Shown piece after piece: positions 8,795 through 16,268 of a DNA stretch of 64,000 nucleotides. The notes under the pieces were generated by a model that ran no database searches, was not told where the DNA came from, and saw only the letters and a list, made by a program, of their open reading frames with translations. Positions within the stretch are counted from its first letter, which is position 1, and each line of letters opens with the position of its first letter. Position numbers and translations under genes: made by a program. The DNA is from an uncultured bacterium (GTDB lineage Bacteria; Bacillota_I; Bacilli_A; RFN20; CAG-826), in contig CASDRB010000004.1 of assembly GCA_949283025.1 (NCBI GenBank), forward strand, positions 1-64,000. Direction: 5' to 3'.

Positions 8795-9449
8795 AAAATA
8801 TGAATTGTTATTAAAAAGATTTATAAATAACAAAGATGATAATAACGCTATAAAGATGTCAAAATATATGCGCAATATGTTTTCTTTTTTTGGAATAGAT
8901 ACCTCAAAAAGAAGAAAATTATATAATGATTTAATATTAGCTGATAAAAAAATAGGTAAAATTGATTGGGAATTTTTGGATGCTTGTTATTTAGATGAAC
9001 ATCGAGAATTTCAATATTTTGTCTGCAACTATTTAAACAAGTTAAATTATTTATTGACTTATAATGATATATTTAAAATCCAAAGTTATATTCAATGCAA
9101 ATCGTGGTGGGATACAATCGATTGCTTCGATGAAATAATTGGTCAGATAGTTTTAAGCGATAATAGGGCTAAACAAGTAATGCTAGATTGGTCAAAAGAT
9201 GATGATTTTTGGTTGAGAAGGGTTGCTATTGACCACCAATTAAATTTTAAAAATAAAACAGATGTATCATTATTAGAAAAAATCATAACTAACAATTTTA
9301 ATAGCACCGAGTTTTTTATTAATAAAGCGATAGGCTGGAGTTTAAGACAATATAGCAAAACTAATCCTTTTTGGGTAAAAAATTTTATTCAAAAATACGA
9401 GAAACAACTGAATTCGTTAAGTATAAAAGAAGCAAGTAAATATATTTAA
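8787..9449 (+). CDS. DNA alkylation repair protein, AlkD family
   Basis: 220 residues, the usual length of AlkD-type HEAT-repeat DNA glycosylases, which excise cationic alkylated bases without flipping them out. The family signatures are visible in order: MSKYMRNMFSFFGI near the N terminus, KSWWDTIDCFDE in the middle, FWLRRVAIDHQL, and KAIGWSLRQYSKTNP near the C terminus. The Trp and Asp of WWDTID correspond to the lesion-binding residues of the family. It is translationally coupled to the upstream ferredoxin-like gene by an 8-bp overlap. Confidence 0.88.
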   Translation: MNEKYELLLKRFINNKDDNNAIKMSKYMRNMFSFFGIDTSKRRKLYNDLILADKKIGKIDWEFLDACYLDEHREFQYFVCNYLNKLNYLLTYNDIFKIQSYIQCKSWWDTIDCFDEIIGQIVLSDNRAKQVMLDWSKDDDFWLRRVAIDHQLNFKNKTDVSLLEKIITNNFNSTEFFINKAIGWSLRQYSKTNPFWVKNFIQKYEKQLNSLSIKEASKYI

Positions 9450-9488
9450 TTATTTGATTTGATATTCTCAAAATCTCTATTAACAATG

Positions 9489-9494
9489 TATAAT
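9489..9494 (+). promoter_or_regulatory. -10 TATAAT four bases before the start codon
   Basis: A perfect TATAAT at 9489-9494 is followed by ACTA and the ATG at 9499. A second in-frame ATG lies at 9505. There is no Shine-Dalgarno, so the mRNA is probably leaderless or nearly so. Confidence 0.55.
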
Positions 9495-9498
9495 ACTA

Positions 9499-10653
9499 AT
9501 GGAAATGAAAAGAAAAATATACTGGTGCATTCAACAATTAGAAAAAATCGGCGGAACAGAAATGGTAACATTGCAAATTATCCGCTTTTTAGCTGATGAA
9601 TATGAAATACATGTTATTCCTTTTGATGAAGTTGATTTGAGCAAAATAAAATATAATGTTCCAGATAATGTCTATATTGAAAATATTGGTTTTCCTAAAG
9701 ATATTTCGCAAGTAGCGGTCAATGTTGACAAAAACATTAAACAAAAACACTTTTTTAAAGCTTTATCACTGATTTTTAAATCCTTTTGGGTCTACACTTT
9801 TGGGCGTTTTGAAATTCGGCAAAGAATTGCTAATATAACTTCAAAAGACGATATTATTATAATTAGTTCTGGGGAGTTGATGATGTTTGCCCCTAAAAAT
9901 CGTTTTATCATTCAGCATTTTCATTTTAATAGCAAATTATATAATTCTATTAGTTCTAAATCGTTTCGTCTTTTGTCCAAAAAACCTGATTTTATTATTT
10001 TTTTAAGTGAATCAACTCAAGATAAAATAAAAAAACATCTTGATGTACCTTCAACCACAATTCCTAACCCATGTCGATTTTTAAGACAAGAAAGTTATGA
10101 ATATCATCGCAATTCTTTAATTAGTGTCTGCCGATTAGAGTATCAAAAAGATCCGATGCTGATGTTAAAAATCGCTAAGGATTTAGATAATTTAAATTTT
10201 GATTACTCCTATCATATTTATGGCAATGGCACATATAAAAACAAGATGATGAAATATATCAAAAAGCATCATCTAAACAAAGTACAAATCATTGAAGGTA
10301 TCAGTGATTTATCTGAATATTATAAAAATAGTGATTTATATATTATGACATCAAGATTTGAAGGCTTACCGCTTACTGGCATTGAAGCAAACTCCTTAAG
10401 TTTACCGATTATTTGGATGGATATGGATGATCCGACATCGTCGTTTATGATTGAAGGTCAAAATGGATATATCATCCCTAAACGTAACAGCATGTTATTT
10501 GCTAAAAAAATTATTGAAGTATTAAACGATAAATCTCTTCTTCAAGAATTGAAAAAAACATCCTTTGCGTCCAGCGAAAGATTTATGCAAGATAACATCA
10601 AACAAAAATGGATTGAAACTTTAGATTATTGTTTTGATTCAATTAGTGAATAA
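9499..10653 (+). CDS. glycosyltransferase family 4 (GT-B fold)
   Basis: 384 residues. The N-terminal half begins with the GGTEM loop typical of GT-B acceptor domains (KIGGTEMVTLQI). The C-terminal Rossmann half has SVCRLEYQKDP, HIYGNG and the EX7E-type motif SRFEGLPLTGIEA. Family 4 enzymes transfer sugars from nucleotide donors with retention, usually onto lipids or cell-surface glycans on the cytoplasmic side of the membrane. The gene for a small kinase-like protein begins 5 bp downstream, so the two may modify the same glycan. ATG 9505 is an alternative start. Confidence 0.85.
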   Translation: MEMKRKIYWCIQQLEKIGGTEMVTLQIIRFLADEYEIHVIPFDEVDLSKIKYNVPDNVYIENIGFPKDISQVAVNVDKNIKQKHFFKALSLIFKSFWVYTFGRFEIRQRIANITSKDDIIIISSGELMMFAPKNRFIIQHFHFNSKLYNSISSKSFRLLSKKPDFIIFLSESTQDKIKKHLDVPSTTIPNPCRFLRQESYEYHRNSLISVCRLEYQKDPMLMLKIAKDLDNLNFDYSYHIYGNGTYKNKMMKYIKKHHLNKVQIIEGISDLSEYYKNSDLYIMTSRFEGLPLTGIEANSLSLPIIWMDMDDPTSSFMIEGQNGYIIPKRNSMLFAKKIIEVLNDKSLLQELKKTSFASSERFMQDNIKQKWIETLDYCFDSISE

Positions 10654-10658
10654 ATTTT

Positions 10659-11174
10659 ATGAAAGATTACATTTATGTCAATGATAATCAATATTTAATT
10701 GTTTCATTTTTAGGTAAAGGGAAAAGTGGATATTCATATTTAGCAACAAAGGATAATCAATATTTTGTTTTAAAACAAATTCATCATGAACCATGTGATT
10801 ATTATCAATTTGGCGATAAATTAAGCGCTGAGATAAATGCTTACCGTCGTTTGTTAGAAATTAAAATACCCATTCCAAAGTTAATTGAAATAGATTATAA
10901 AAAAGAAATCATTGTCAAACAATACATCGACGGACCAACTATAGCAGAATTAATCAAAAAAGGTATTGATATTTCTATTTATCTAAACCAATTAAAATCT
11001 TGGCTTCCAATTTTATATTCTAACAATATTAATATTGATTATTATCCGACAAATTTTGTTATTGATAATTCGCAAATTTATTATATTGATTATGAATACA
11101 ATACATACGATTTGAAATGGAATTTTGAAAATTGGGGAATGAAATATTGGCTAAAAATTGAACCAATAGAATAA
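10659..11174 (+). CDS. minimal protein-kinase-fold protein
   Basis: 171 residues, much shorter than a standard kinase domain. The visible elements are a glycine-rich loop GKGKSGYSYLA, a lysine strand FVLKQI, a helix glutamate in SAEINAYRRL, a catalytic-loop-like INIDYYPTNF and a metal-binding-loop equivalent YIDYEY. This order matches small-molecule or lipid-carrier sugar kinases and RIO/APH-like folds better than classical Ser/Thr kinases. The gene directly follows the glycosyltransferase and has no clear ribosome site, so a role in phosphorylating a glycan or lipid is plausible. The substrate is unknown. Confidence 0.65.
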   Translation: MKDYIYVNDNQYLIVSFLGKGKSGYSYLATKDNQYFVLKQIHHEPCDYYQFGDKLSAEINAYRRLLEIKIPIPKLIEIDYKKEIIVKQYIDGPTIAELIKKGIDISIYLNQLKSWLPILYSNNINIDYYPTNFVIDNSQIYYIDYEYNTYDLKWNFENWGMKYWLKIEPIE

Positions 11175-11219
11175 ATTTTGTTTATCTAGACTGATTATTT
11201 TAAATAATTCTACTAGTAG

Positions 11220-11251
11220 TAGAGATATTTTATTTTTCTCTATTTTATTTT
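11220..11251 (+). terminator. weak intrinsic terminator
   Basis: The stem TAGAGA/TCTCTA (11220-11225 with 11237-11242) is followed by TTTTATTTT. It is only six AT-rich pairs with an 11-base loop, but it is placed to end the glycosyltransferase/kinase-like unit. Confidence 0.4.
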
Positions 11252-11264
11252 AATTAATGGTTTA

Positions 11265-11318
11265 TTGTTTTTATCAATGTTTATTTTACAATTCCTCTGA
11301 GACAATTGTTTCAGGAGG
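11265..11318 (+). promoter_or_regulatory. promoter and 5'-hairpin of degV
   Basis: TTGTTT (11265-11270), a 16-base spacer and TACAAT (11287-11292) form a promoter. The predicted transcript starts near 11299, inside a hairpin CTGAGAC/GTTTCAG (11297-11314, loop AATT). The ribosome site GGAGG (11314-11318) begins at the foot of that stem. The site fixes the start codon at 11327. Confidence 0.55.
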
Positions 11319-11326
11319 ATTTTAAT

Positions 11327-12169
11327 ATGTTGAGAATATTAATTGATTCAAGTGCTGATTTTATGCTAGAAGAAGCTAAAAAATTAAATATAGAGATTAT
11401 TCGTTTGCCAGTTTATTTTGGTGAAGAAATATATTATCAAGAAGACGACCCAGAGTTTAAAAACTTTTTTAAAAAAGCGGATATAGCAAGCATTCACCCT
11501 AAAACATCAAGAGCAAACCCTAATGATTATTTGCAAGTTTTTAAAGATGTAAAAAACAAAAATGATGAAATGTTAGTCATGACTATTTCAAGTGGGATAT
11601 CGGGATCATATGAATCTGCATACATGGCTTATAAAGAAATTAATTACGACAAAATTAAAATAATCGATAGTCAAAGTGTTTGCTTAGGTTTAAGGCAATT
11701 GACGATGCTAGCTATTAAATTAAGAGATGAAGGATTAGATTTAAATCAAATTTATAATCAAATATTAGAAGCATCTAAAAAAGTGCGCGTGTGGGCTATT
11801 TTAGATACGATGAATTATGTTAAAAAAGGCGGTAGAATTTCAAAATACAAATGCTTAATTGTCAATTTATTGAAGATTAAACCATGTGGACATGTCGTCG
11901 ATGGAAAAATCGAAGTTGCTACTAAAGGTATTGGATTAAGAAATGCTGTAGGCAACGCTATCAACTATTCTTTAAAAGAAAAACTAGATTTTTCAAAGCC
12001 AATAATGTTTGGCTATACTGTCAAATTTGAACATGGCCAAATGGCTAAAAAAGTGTTTGATGAGAAAATAAAAACAAAATATATAGATGGTGGAATCCAC
12101 CCTAATGGTGCGGTTATTGGAACACATTTAGGGCCTAACGCTATTACATTTTCATATTTTGTTAAATAA
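11327..12169 (+). CDS. degV: DegV family fatty-acid-binding protein
   Basis: 280 residues from ATG 11327, which follows CAGGAGG at good spacing. The frame extends 21 bases upstream only through the ribosome site. The N terminus ILIDSSADF, the serine loop TISSGISGSYESA, DSQSVCLGLRQL and KGGRISKY are the family signatures; the conserved Ser in the SSGISGS loop contacts the lipid carboxylate. DegV (FakB-type) proteins present fatty acids to a FakA kinase for incorporation into phospholipid. No FakA is in the window. The gene appears monocistronic. Confidence 0.9.
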   Translation: MLRILIDSSADFMLEEAKKLNIEIIRLPVYFGEEIYYQEDDPEFKNFFKKADIASIHPKTSRANPNDYLQVFKDVKNKNDEMLVMTISSGISGSYESAYMAYKEINYDKIKIIDSQSVCLGLRQLTMLAIKLRDEGLDLNQIYNQILEASKKVRVWAILDTMNYVKKGGRISKYKCLIVNLLKIKPCGHVVDGKIEVATKGIGLRNAVGNAINYSLKEKLDFSKPIMFGYTVKFEHGQMAKKVFDEKIKTKYIDGGIHPNGAVIGTHLGPNAITFSYFVK

Positions 12170-12222
12170 TAATTGAATGGTTTTTATAAAGATACTTATA
12201 ATGTTTAAGAGGTATTATAAGT

Positions 12223-12917
12223 ATGAAAAAAATATTTTATTTATCAATCGCTTTGCTAGTATTATGTGGATGCACGACTATTTATAATTCGAGCAATGTA
12301 TCATCAACTAGCGATAATTCTTCTAACGACTCTTCTTTTGTTGATACAAGCAGCACTCAAACATCCAGTCAGCCAACATACGAGACTATATTTTATAAAG
12401 TTTTAGTGGGTATGTTAATGAAGAATTGGAGTTTTTTGCTGAAGGATATTCAACTGCTAATTCAAAATTTGCTGATAATTATATAAATTTAATTGATCCA
12501 GACGGATATGTTAGAACTTGCGATATTGAAAATCTAAGTAACGACATCGTCATTAATTTAAAATCGCATGTTACTAATTTGCATAATTTAAACGATACCG
12601 CGGTTGGTCAAACATTCGGATTTAAAATAGAAACTATCAATTATCATTTAGATGAAAATGATTTTAGCGTTATTGATGTTATTGATGATTATCATTTTGA
12701 ATACACTTTGACTCCGCAAGACATCGTGAATCAATCTATTCCTAATATTCCATCGTATAGCGCTGATTTTAGCAATGATCCAATAAGCGTCAGTCTTAAT
12801 GGCGAAGGTGCTAATAAAATTTTAATTACAATGACTTCAAAAATTGATTTTATAATTGGCGATAAAACTGCAGGATGCAATTTTTCAATTCACAGTTTAG
12901 AAGTTTTAAAATATTAA
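12223..12917 (+). pseudogene. frameshifted lipoprotein gene
   Basis: The first frame, from ATG 12223 after AAGAGG, encodes a signal peptide with lipobox VLCGC and a Ser/Thr-rich linker, then runs out of frame at a T4 run (12401-12404). The second frame continues to 12917. It is open back to 12399, so joining the two by a -1 shift gives SFSGYVNEELEFFAEGYS in place of the aberrant tail. The full span of 695 bp is one base short of a whole number of codons, consistent with one lost T. It is either a real pseudogene or an assembly error in a homopolymer. The encoded protein, about 231 residues, is unrecognised. Confidence 0.75.
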
Positions 12918-12918
12918 G

Positions 12919-13503
12919 ATGATTGAGCAAGACTTAAAAAATTTAGTGGATGATTTGATTTTAGAAAACGATGAGTCGAATATTATTTTTAAGTTGAATA
13001 AAATTAATAATTTTATTTTAAAAAATTGTCTTATAAAAATTGATGATCATATCATTCAACCTCTTTGGTTAGAGGCTTATTTTTATTGTGATAGTTTTAA
13101 AGATGATTCATGTCATAAAAAAAGTAAGCAAATTAATAATCCGTTTCAATTGTATATTCATGAAAAAGGATGGGGAGGGGTGGATTTGTGTCTTTCATTT
13201 AATAATGATTATTATTTGTCTTTTTTAATTAAATTATCACTTTTAGACGATACGAAAATTATCACGCAAACTGAGTTAAAAGAAATTGTTATTTCATGTG
13301 ATTACAATAATATTAAATTATTAAAAAACGACGTTAAATTTATACAACCGACTATTTTTTCAAAAAGAATAGGGCTTAATAAAAACAGCAAATATCAAAA
13401 CGCTTTGTTAGCCGCTCATTTTAAATATAGTTATCAATATTGTCGATTGATGCGTCATAATCAACAATTTGTTGACGAATTTTTAAAATCGATTATGAAA
13501 TAA
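12919..13503 (+). CDS. conserved-looking hypothetical protein
   Basis: 194 residues, soluble, with no signal peptide. It begins one base after the stop of the frameshifted lipoprotein frame, so it is coupled to it. Visible features are LWLEAYFYCDS, a Cys/His segment SCHKKSKQ, the striking run HEKGWGGVDLCLSF, and a Lys/Arg-rich C-terminal half with YQNALLAAHFKYS. The compact motif spacing suggests an enzyme or nucleic-acid-binding fold, but I cannot assign a family. Confidence 0.7.
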   Translation: MIEQDLKNLVDDLILENDESNIIFKLNKINNFILKNCLIKIDDHIIQPLWLEAYFYCDSFKDDSCHKKSKQINNPFQLYIHEKGWGGVDLCLSFNNDYYLSFLIKLSLLDDTKIITQTELKEIVISCDYNNIKLLKNDVKFIQPTIFSKRIGLNKNSKYQNALLAAHFKYSYQYCRLMRHNQQFVDEFLKSIMK

Positions 13504-13570
13504 AATTACACAATCCTCTTTTTGTTATAAAAAAATCATATTTTTTATATAAATGTTTTTTTACTTGTTA

Positions 13571-13576
13571 TATAAT
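13571..13576 (+). promoter_or_regulatory. -10 TATAAT eight bases before the start codon
   Basis: Perfect TATAAT at 13571-13576; the ATG is at 13585 and no Shine-Dalgarno is present. A near-leaderless mRNA is expected. Confidence 0.5.
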
Positions 13577-13584
13577 ATCGCAGT

Positions 13585-14244
13585 ATGAACAAGAAAATTG
13601 AAAAGGCGATATTTTTTGATTTAGATGGAACGCTATGGGATGCTGTTTTTCCAATATATACTAGTTGGAATGAAACGATGAAGAATCATAATTTACCTTA
13701 TCAATTTAGTTACGATCAAGTTAAATCATTCATGGGACTTGTCGGTAAAGAAATTGGAGAAAAAGCTTTTAAGGATGTCGACATTGATACCGCTCATTCA
13801 TATTTTGATTTAATTTCACTTGAACAAGTGGCTTATTTAGGTAAGCATCCTGGAAAGCCATTCGAAAATGAAAAAGAAGTATTAGAAACACTAAAAAATG
13901 AATACCCATTATTTATAGTTTCAAATTGTGAGCAGGGATACATAGAAAATTATTTAAATGGTCTTAATATGCATCGCTATTTTTTAGACCATACATGTGT
14001 AGGTGATACGGGTTTAGAAAAATGGCAAAATATTTTATATTTAAAAAATAAATATAATATAAAAAATATTATCTATGTTGGCGATACGATAAAAGATTAT
14101 GAGGCGAGCCAAAAAGCTGGAGTAAATTTTATTCACGCTAATTATGGTTTTGGCAAAGTTGATCAAGACAAACATCAAATTAATAGCATTAAAGAATTGC
14201 CAAATGCTGTAAAAAATATATTTAATAATTTAATCAAAAATTAA
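13585..14244 (+). CDS. HAD superfamily phosphatase (phosphoglycolate-phosphatase-like)
   Basis: 219 residues with the HAD motifs in order: DLDGTLWD (motif I, nucleophile first Asp), IVSNCEQGY (motif II Ser/Asn), a Lys in TGLEKWQNI (motif III) and YVGDTIKDYEAS (motif IV). The helical cap between motifs I and II makes it subfamily IA, cytoplasmic hydrolases of small phosphorylated metabolites. It is preceded by a bare -10 and followed by about 120 bp of intergenic DNA, so it is probably monocistronic. The specific substrate cannot be read from sequence. Confidence 0.82.
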   Translation: MNKKIEKAIFFDLDGTLWDAVFPIYTSWNETMKNHNLPYQFSYDQVKSFMGLVGKEIGEKAFKDVDIDTAHSYFDLISLEQVAYLGKHPGKPFENEKEVLETLKNEYPLFIVSNCEQGYIENYLNGLNMHRYFLDHTCVGDTGLEKWQNILYLKNKYNIKNIIYVGDTIKDYEASQKAGVNFIHANYGFGKVDQDKHQINSIKELPNAVKNIFNNLIKN

Positions 14245-14311
14245 AAAACAAATAAATTTTACATTTATTACTTTATTCATTTAAACACTTATGCGACAAT
14301 AATATAAGCAA

Positions 14312-14335
14312 AGCAATGTTATATATATTATTGCT
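14312..14335. promoter_or_regulatory. AGCAAT/ATTGCT inverted repeat upstream of the GIY-YIG gene
   Basis: AGCAAT (14312-14317) and ATTGCT (14330-14335) flank an alternating AT core, 33 bp before the start at 14369. It could be an operator or simply AT-rich promoter DNA. Confidence 0.3.
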
Positions 14336-14368
14336 ACATAATGATTTTTATTTTTAAGGAGTGAATTT

Positions 14369-15214
14369 ATGTCAATTCAAATTAATACAATCATATACGA
14401 TGGTGAATTAGACGGTATTAAACGTTATGTTGTTCGTAACTGGTCTGGAAAAATTTATGTTATTCCTCGCATTTTAGTTTCTAAAATGAGTGAAATGGAA
14501 GACTTTATTGATAATCCTTGTATTTATATTTTAAAAGGCTCAAAAAACAATCAAGATGCATATTATGTTGGAGAAAGCGATGATATTGTTAATCGTATTG
14601 CTCAACATAAAAAGCCAAGTGAAGATTATTGGAATCAAGCCATTATTATGGCTAATAACCAAGAAGATAAATTGTCTAAAGGGATTACAAAATATTTAGA
14701 AAACGAATTATATACTATCGCTAAGAAAGCTTCTGCTGCTTCATTAGGGTTTATTTTGATGCCAAATAATAATGCCCGCACAAGTCCTTTATCTCCATAT
14801 GACGAAGATATGGCCATGGAATTTTTAGATCGTGTTGCATCTATTTCCGATTTATTTGGCTGCAAACAATTGTTTGAGATTCCAGAAGAAATGAAAAATC
14901 AAGAAAAGATTTCTGACTTGTTTATTAAAACTAAAGGTTTAGTGGCGTTAGGCGGAAGAACTCTTGATGGTTTTATTGTTTATAAAGGCAGCCAAGTGGC
15001 AGATTCTTGTGCCCAAGCAACATCGGCAACATTGATTGAATTAGGCAACGTGTTAAGAAAAAATAAAATTATCGTTGATAATGTATTTGCTAAAGACTAT
15101 GTTTTTAAAACACCATCAATTGCTTCAAGTATCGTTGTTGGTTATAATTCCAACGGCTATAAGCTTTGGAAGGATTATGCTGGAAAAACATTGGCTGAAT
15201 TAGAAGATAAGTAG
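14369..15214 (+). CDS. GIY-YIG nuclease-domain protein with DUF4357
   Basis: 281 residues. The N-terminal half has CIYILKG and AYYVGESDDIVNRIAQHKK, the GIY-YIG core with its catalytic Arg after the YVG strand, then a Glu in LENELY. The C-terminal 60 residues hold a DUF4357-type segment ending WKDYAGKTLAELE. This two-domain arrangement is common in stand-alone bacterial GIY-YIG proteins whose DNA target is unknown. AAGGAG six bases before the ATG supports the start. A bidirectional terminator follows. The gene is alone between a HAD phosphatase and a LysR regulator. Confidence 0.85.
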   Translation: MSIQINTIIYDGELDGIKRYVVRNWSGKIYVIPRILVSKMSEMEDFIDNPCIYILKGSKNNQDAYYVGESDDIVNRIAQHKKPSEDYWNQAIIMANNQEDKLSKGITKYLENELYTIAKKASAASLGFILMPNNNARTSPLSPYDEDMAMEFLDRVASISDLFGCKQLFEIPEEMKNQEKISDLFIKTKGLVALGGRTLDGFIVYKGSQVADSCAQATSATLIELGNVLRKNKIIVDNVFAKDYVFKTPSIASSIVVGYNSNGYKLWKDYAGKTLAELEDK

Positions 15215-15233
15215 TTTAATATCTTTTAAAAAT

Positions 15234-15256
15234 AAAGACGCTTATGCGTCTTTTTT
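15234..15256. terminator. bidirectional intrinsic terminator
   Basis: AAAGACGC-TTAT-GCGTCTTTTTT: a stable 8-bp stem with T6 on the plus strand and an A-run on the other side. It separates the convergent GIY-YIG and LysR genes. Confidence 0.85.
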
Positions 15257-15257
15257 A

Positions 15258-16148
15258 TTATAATACTAATTCATGATACAACTTCACTAGTTCATCTAAA
15301 ATGTGATGATCAGTAAAGTCTTTTAAAAATACAATATTGATTTGTCTAATCATTGTCATATTTTCAATTGGTCTAACTGCCAATGAATGATTTTTTAATT
15401 CGTGATAACAAACGCTTTTTGGCAAAATTGATATTCCTTGTTCTTTTAATACCAAATCTTTGATAGTCGCAATATTGTCGATTTCTAATATGATATTAAA
15501 CTCATCAATACTGCGATTGATTGTTTCTAATTGGGTGGCAAAAAGCGATCTAGTTTGGCTAGAAGGCAATCTTAAAATCATTTTTTCTTTACGTAGTTGA
15601 TCGATATTGATGCTAACTTGTTGACTTAAGGGATGATTTTTAGGCAAAACAGCCATCAATGAATCTGTATCTAACAATATCGAAGAATACTTTTTATTGT
15701 TGTTTTGACCTTCAACAATTGCAAGGTCGATTTCATATGCAGACAATTTATCATAAAGATTTTTTATTGTATCAGTAATAATTTTTATTCTAACACCCTT
15801 ATTTTTTGAACAATAATTAGCTAAAACTTCTGCGATAACATTGCTTTCAGCGGTGTGAGTAATACCGATAATCAATGATTGAGTATTAATTTTAGAATCG
15901 TTAATTCTCGTCTTTAAATCTTTATATAAAGAAGCAATGCGACGGGCATATTTATATAAAATAATACCTTCATTGGTTAATTTGATTTCATTTCCAATTC
16001 TATTGAATAATCGAATATCAAGTTCTTGTTCAAGCTGTTTTAAATGTTGGCTTACCGCTGGTTGAGTTAAATTTAAAGCCTTTGCTGCAGCAGTATAATT
16101 TTTGGTTTCACAAACTTTTAAAAATGTTTCTAATTTGACATCTATCAT
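15258..16148 (-). CDS. LysR-type transcriptional regulator
   Basis: 296 residues, standard length. The N-terminal winged helix is clear (LETFLKVCETKNYTAAAKAL, then LTQPAVSQHLKQLE), followed by a periplasmic-binding-like effector domain. GAGG seven bases before the ATG supports the start. It is divergent from a CPA2 cation/proton antiporter with a 120-bp shared control region, the classic arrangement in which a LysR protein controls its neighbour. The co-inducer is unknown. Confidence 0.9.
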   Translation of the reverse strand: MIDVKLETFLKVCETKNYTAAAKALNLTQPAVSQHLKQLEQELDIRLFNRIGNEIKLTNEGIILYKYARRIASLYKDLKTRINDSKINTQSLIIGITHTAESNVIAEVLANYCSKNKGVRIKIITDTIKNLYDKLSAYEIDLAIVEGQNNNKKYSSILLDTDSLMAVLPKNHPLSQQVSINIDQLRKEKMILRLPSSQTRSLFATQLETINRSIDEFNIILEIDNIATIKDLVLKEQGISILPKSVCYHELKNHSLAVRPIENMTMIRQINIVFLKDFTDHHILDELVKLYHELVL

Positions 16149-16181
16149 AATTGCCTCACTATAAGAAAAATTTATACACCA

Positions 16182-16227
16182 ATAAGTAAATATTAGTTTT
16201 GCTTATGATGTTTCTTGTTAAGATAAT
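16182..16227 (+). promoter_or_regulatory. antiporter promoter with LysR-type palindrome
   Basis: TTGCTT (16199-16204), a 17-base spacer and GATAAT (16222-16227) make a promoter reading to the antiporter. ATAAG (16182-16186) and CTTAT (16202-16206) form a 15-base-spaced palindrome of the T-N11-A kind that overlaps the -35, a plausible LysR site. Confidence 0.55.
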
Positions 16228-16268
16228 AGCACGTTTAAAACTAATTGCAATAAAAAGGAGAAACAAAA

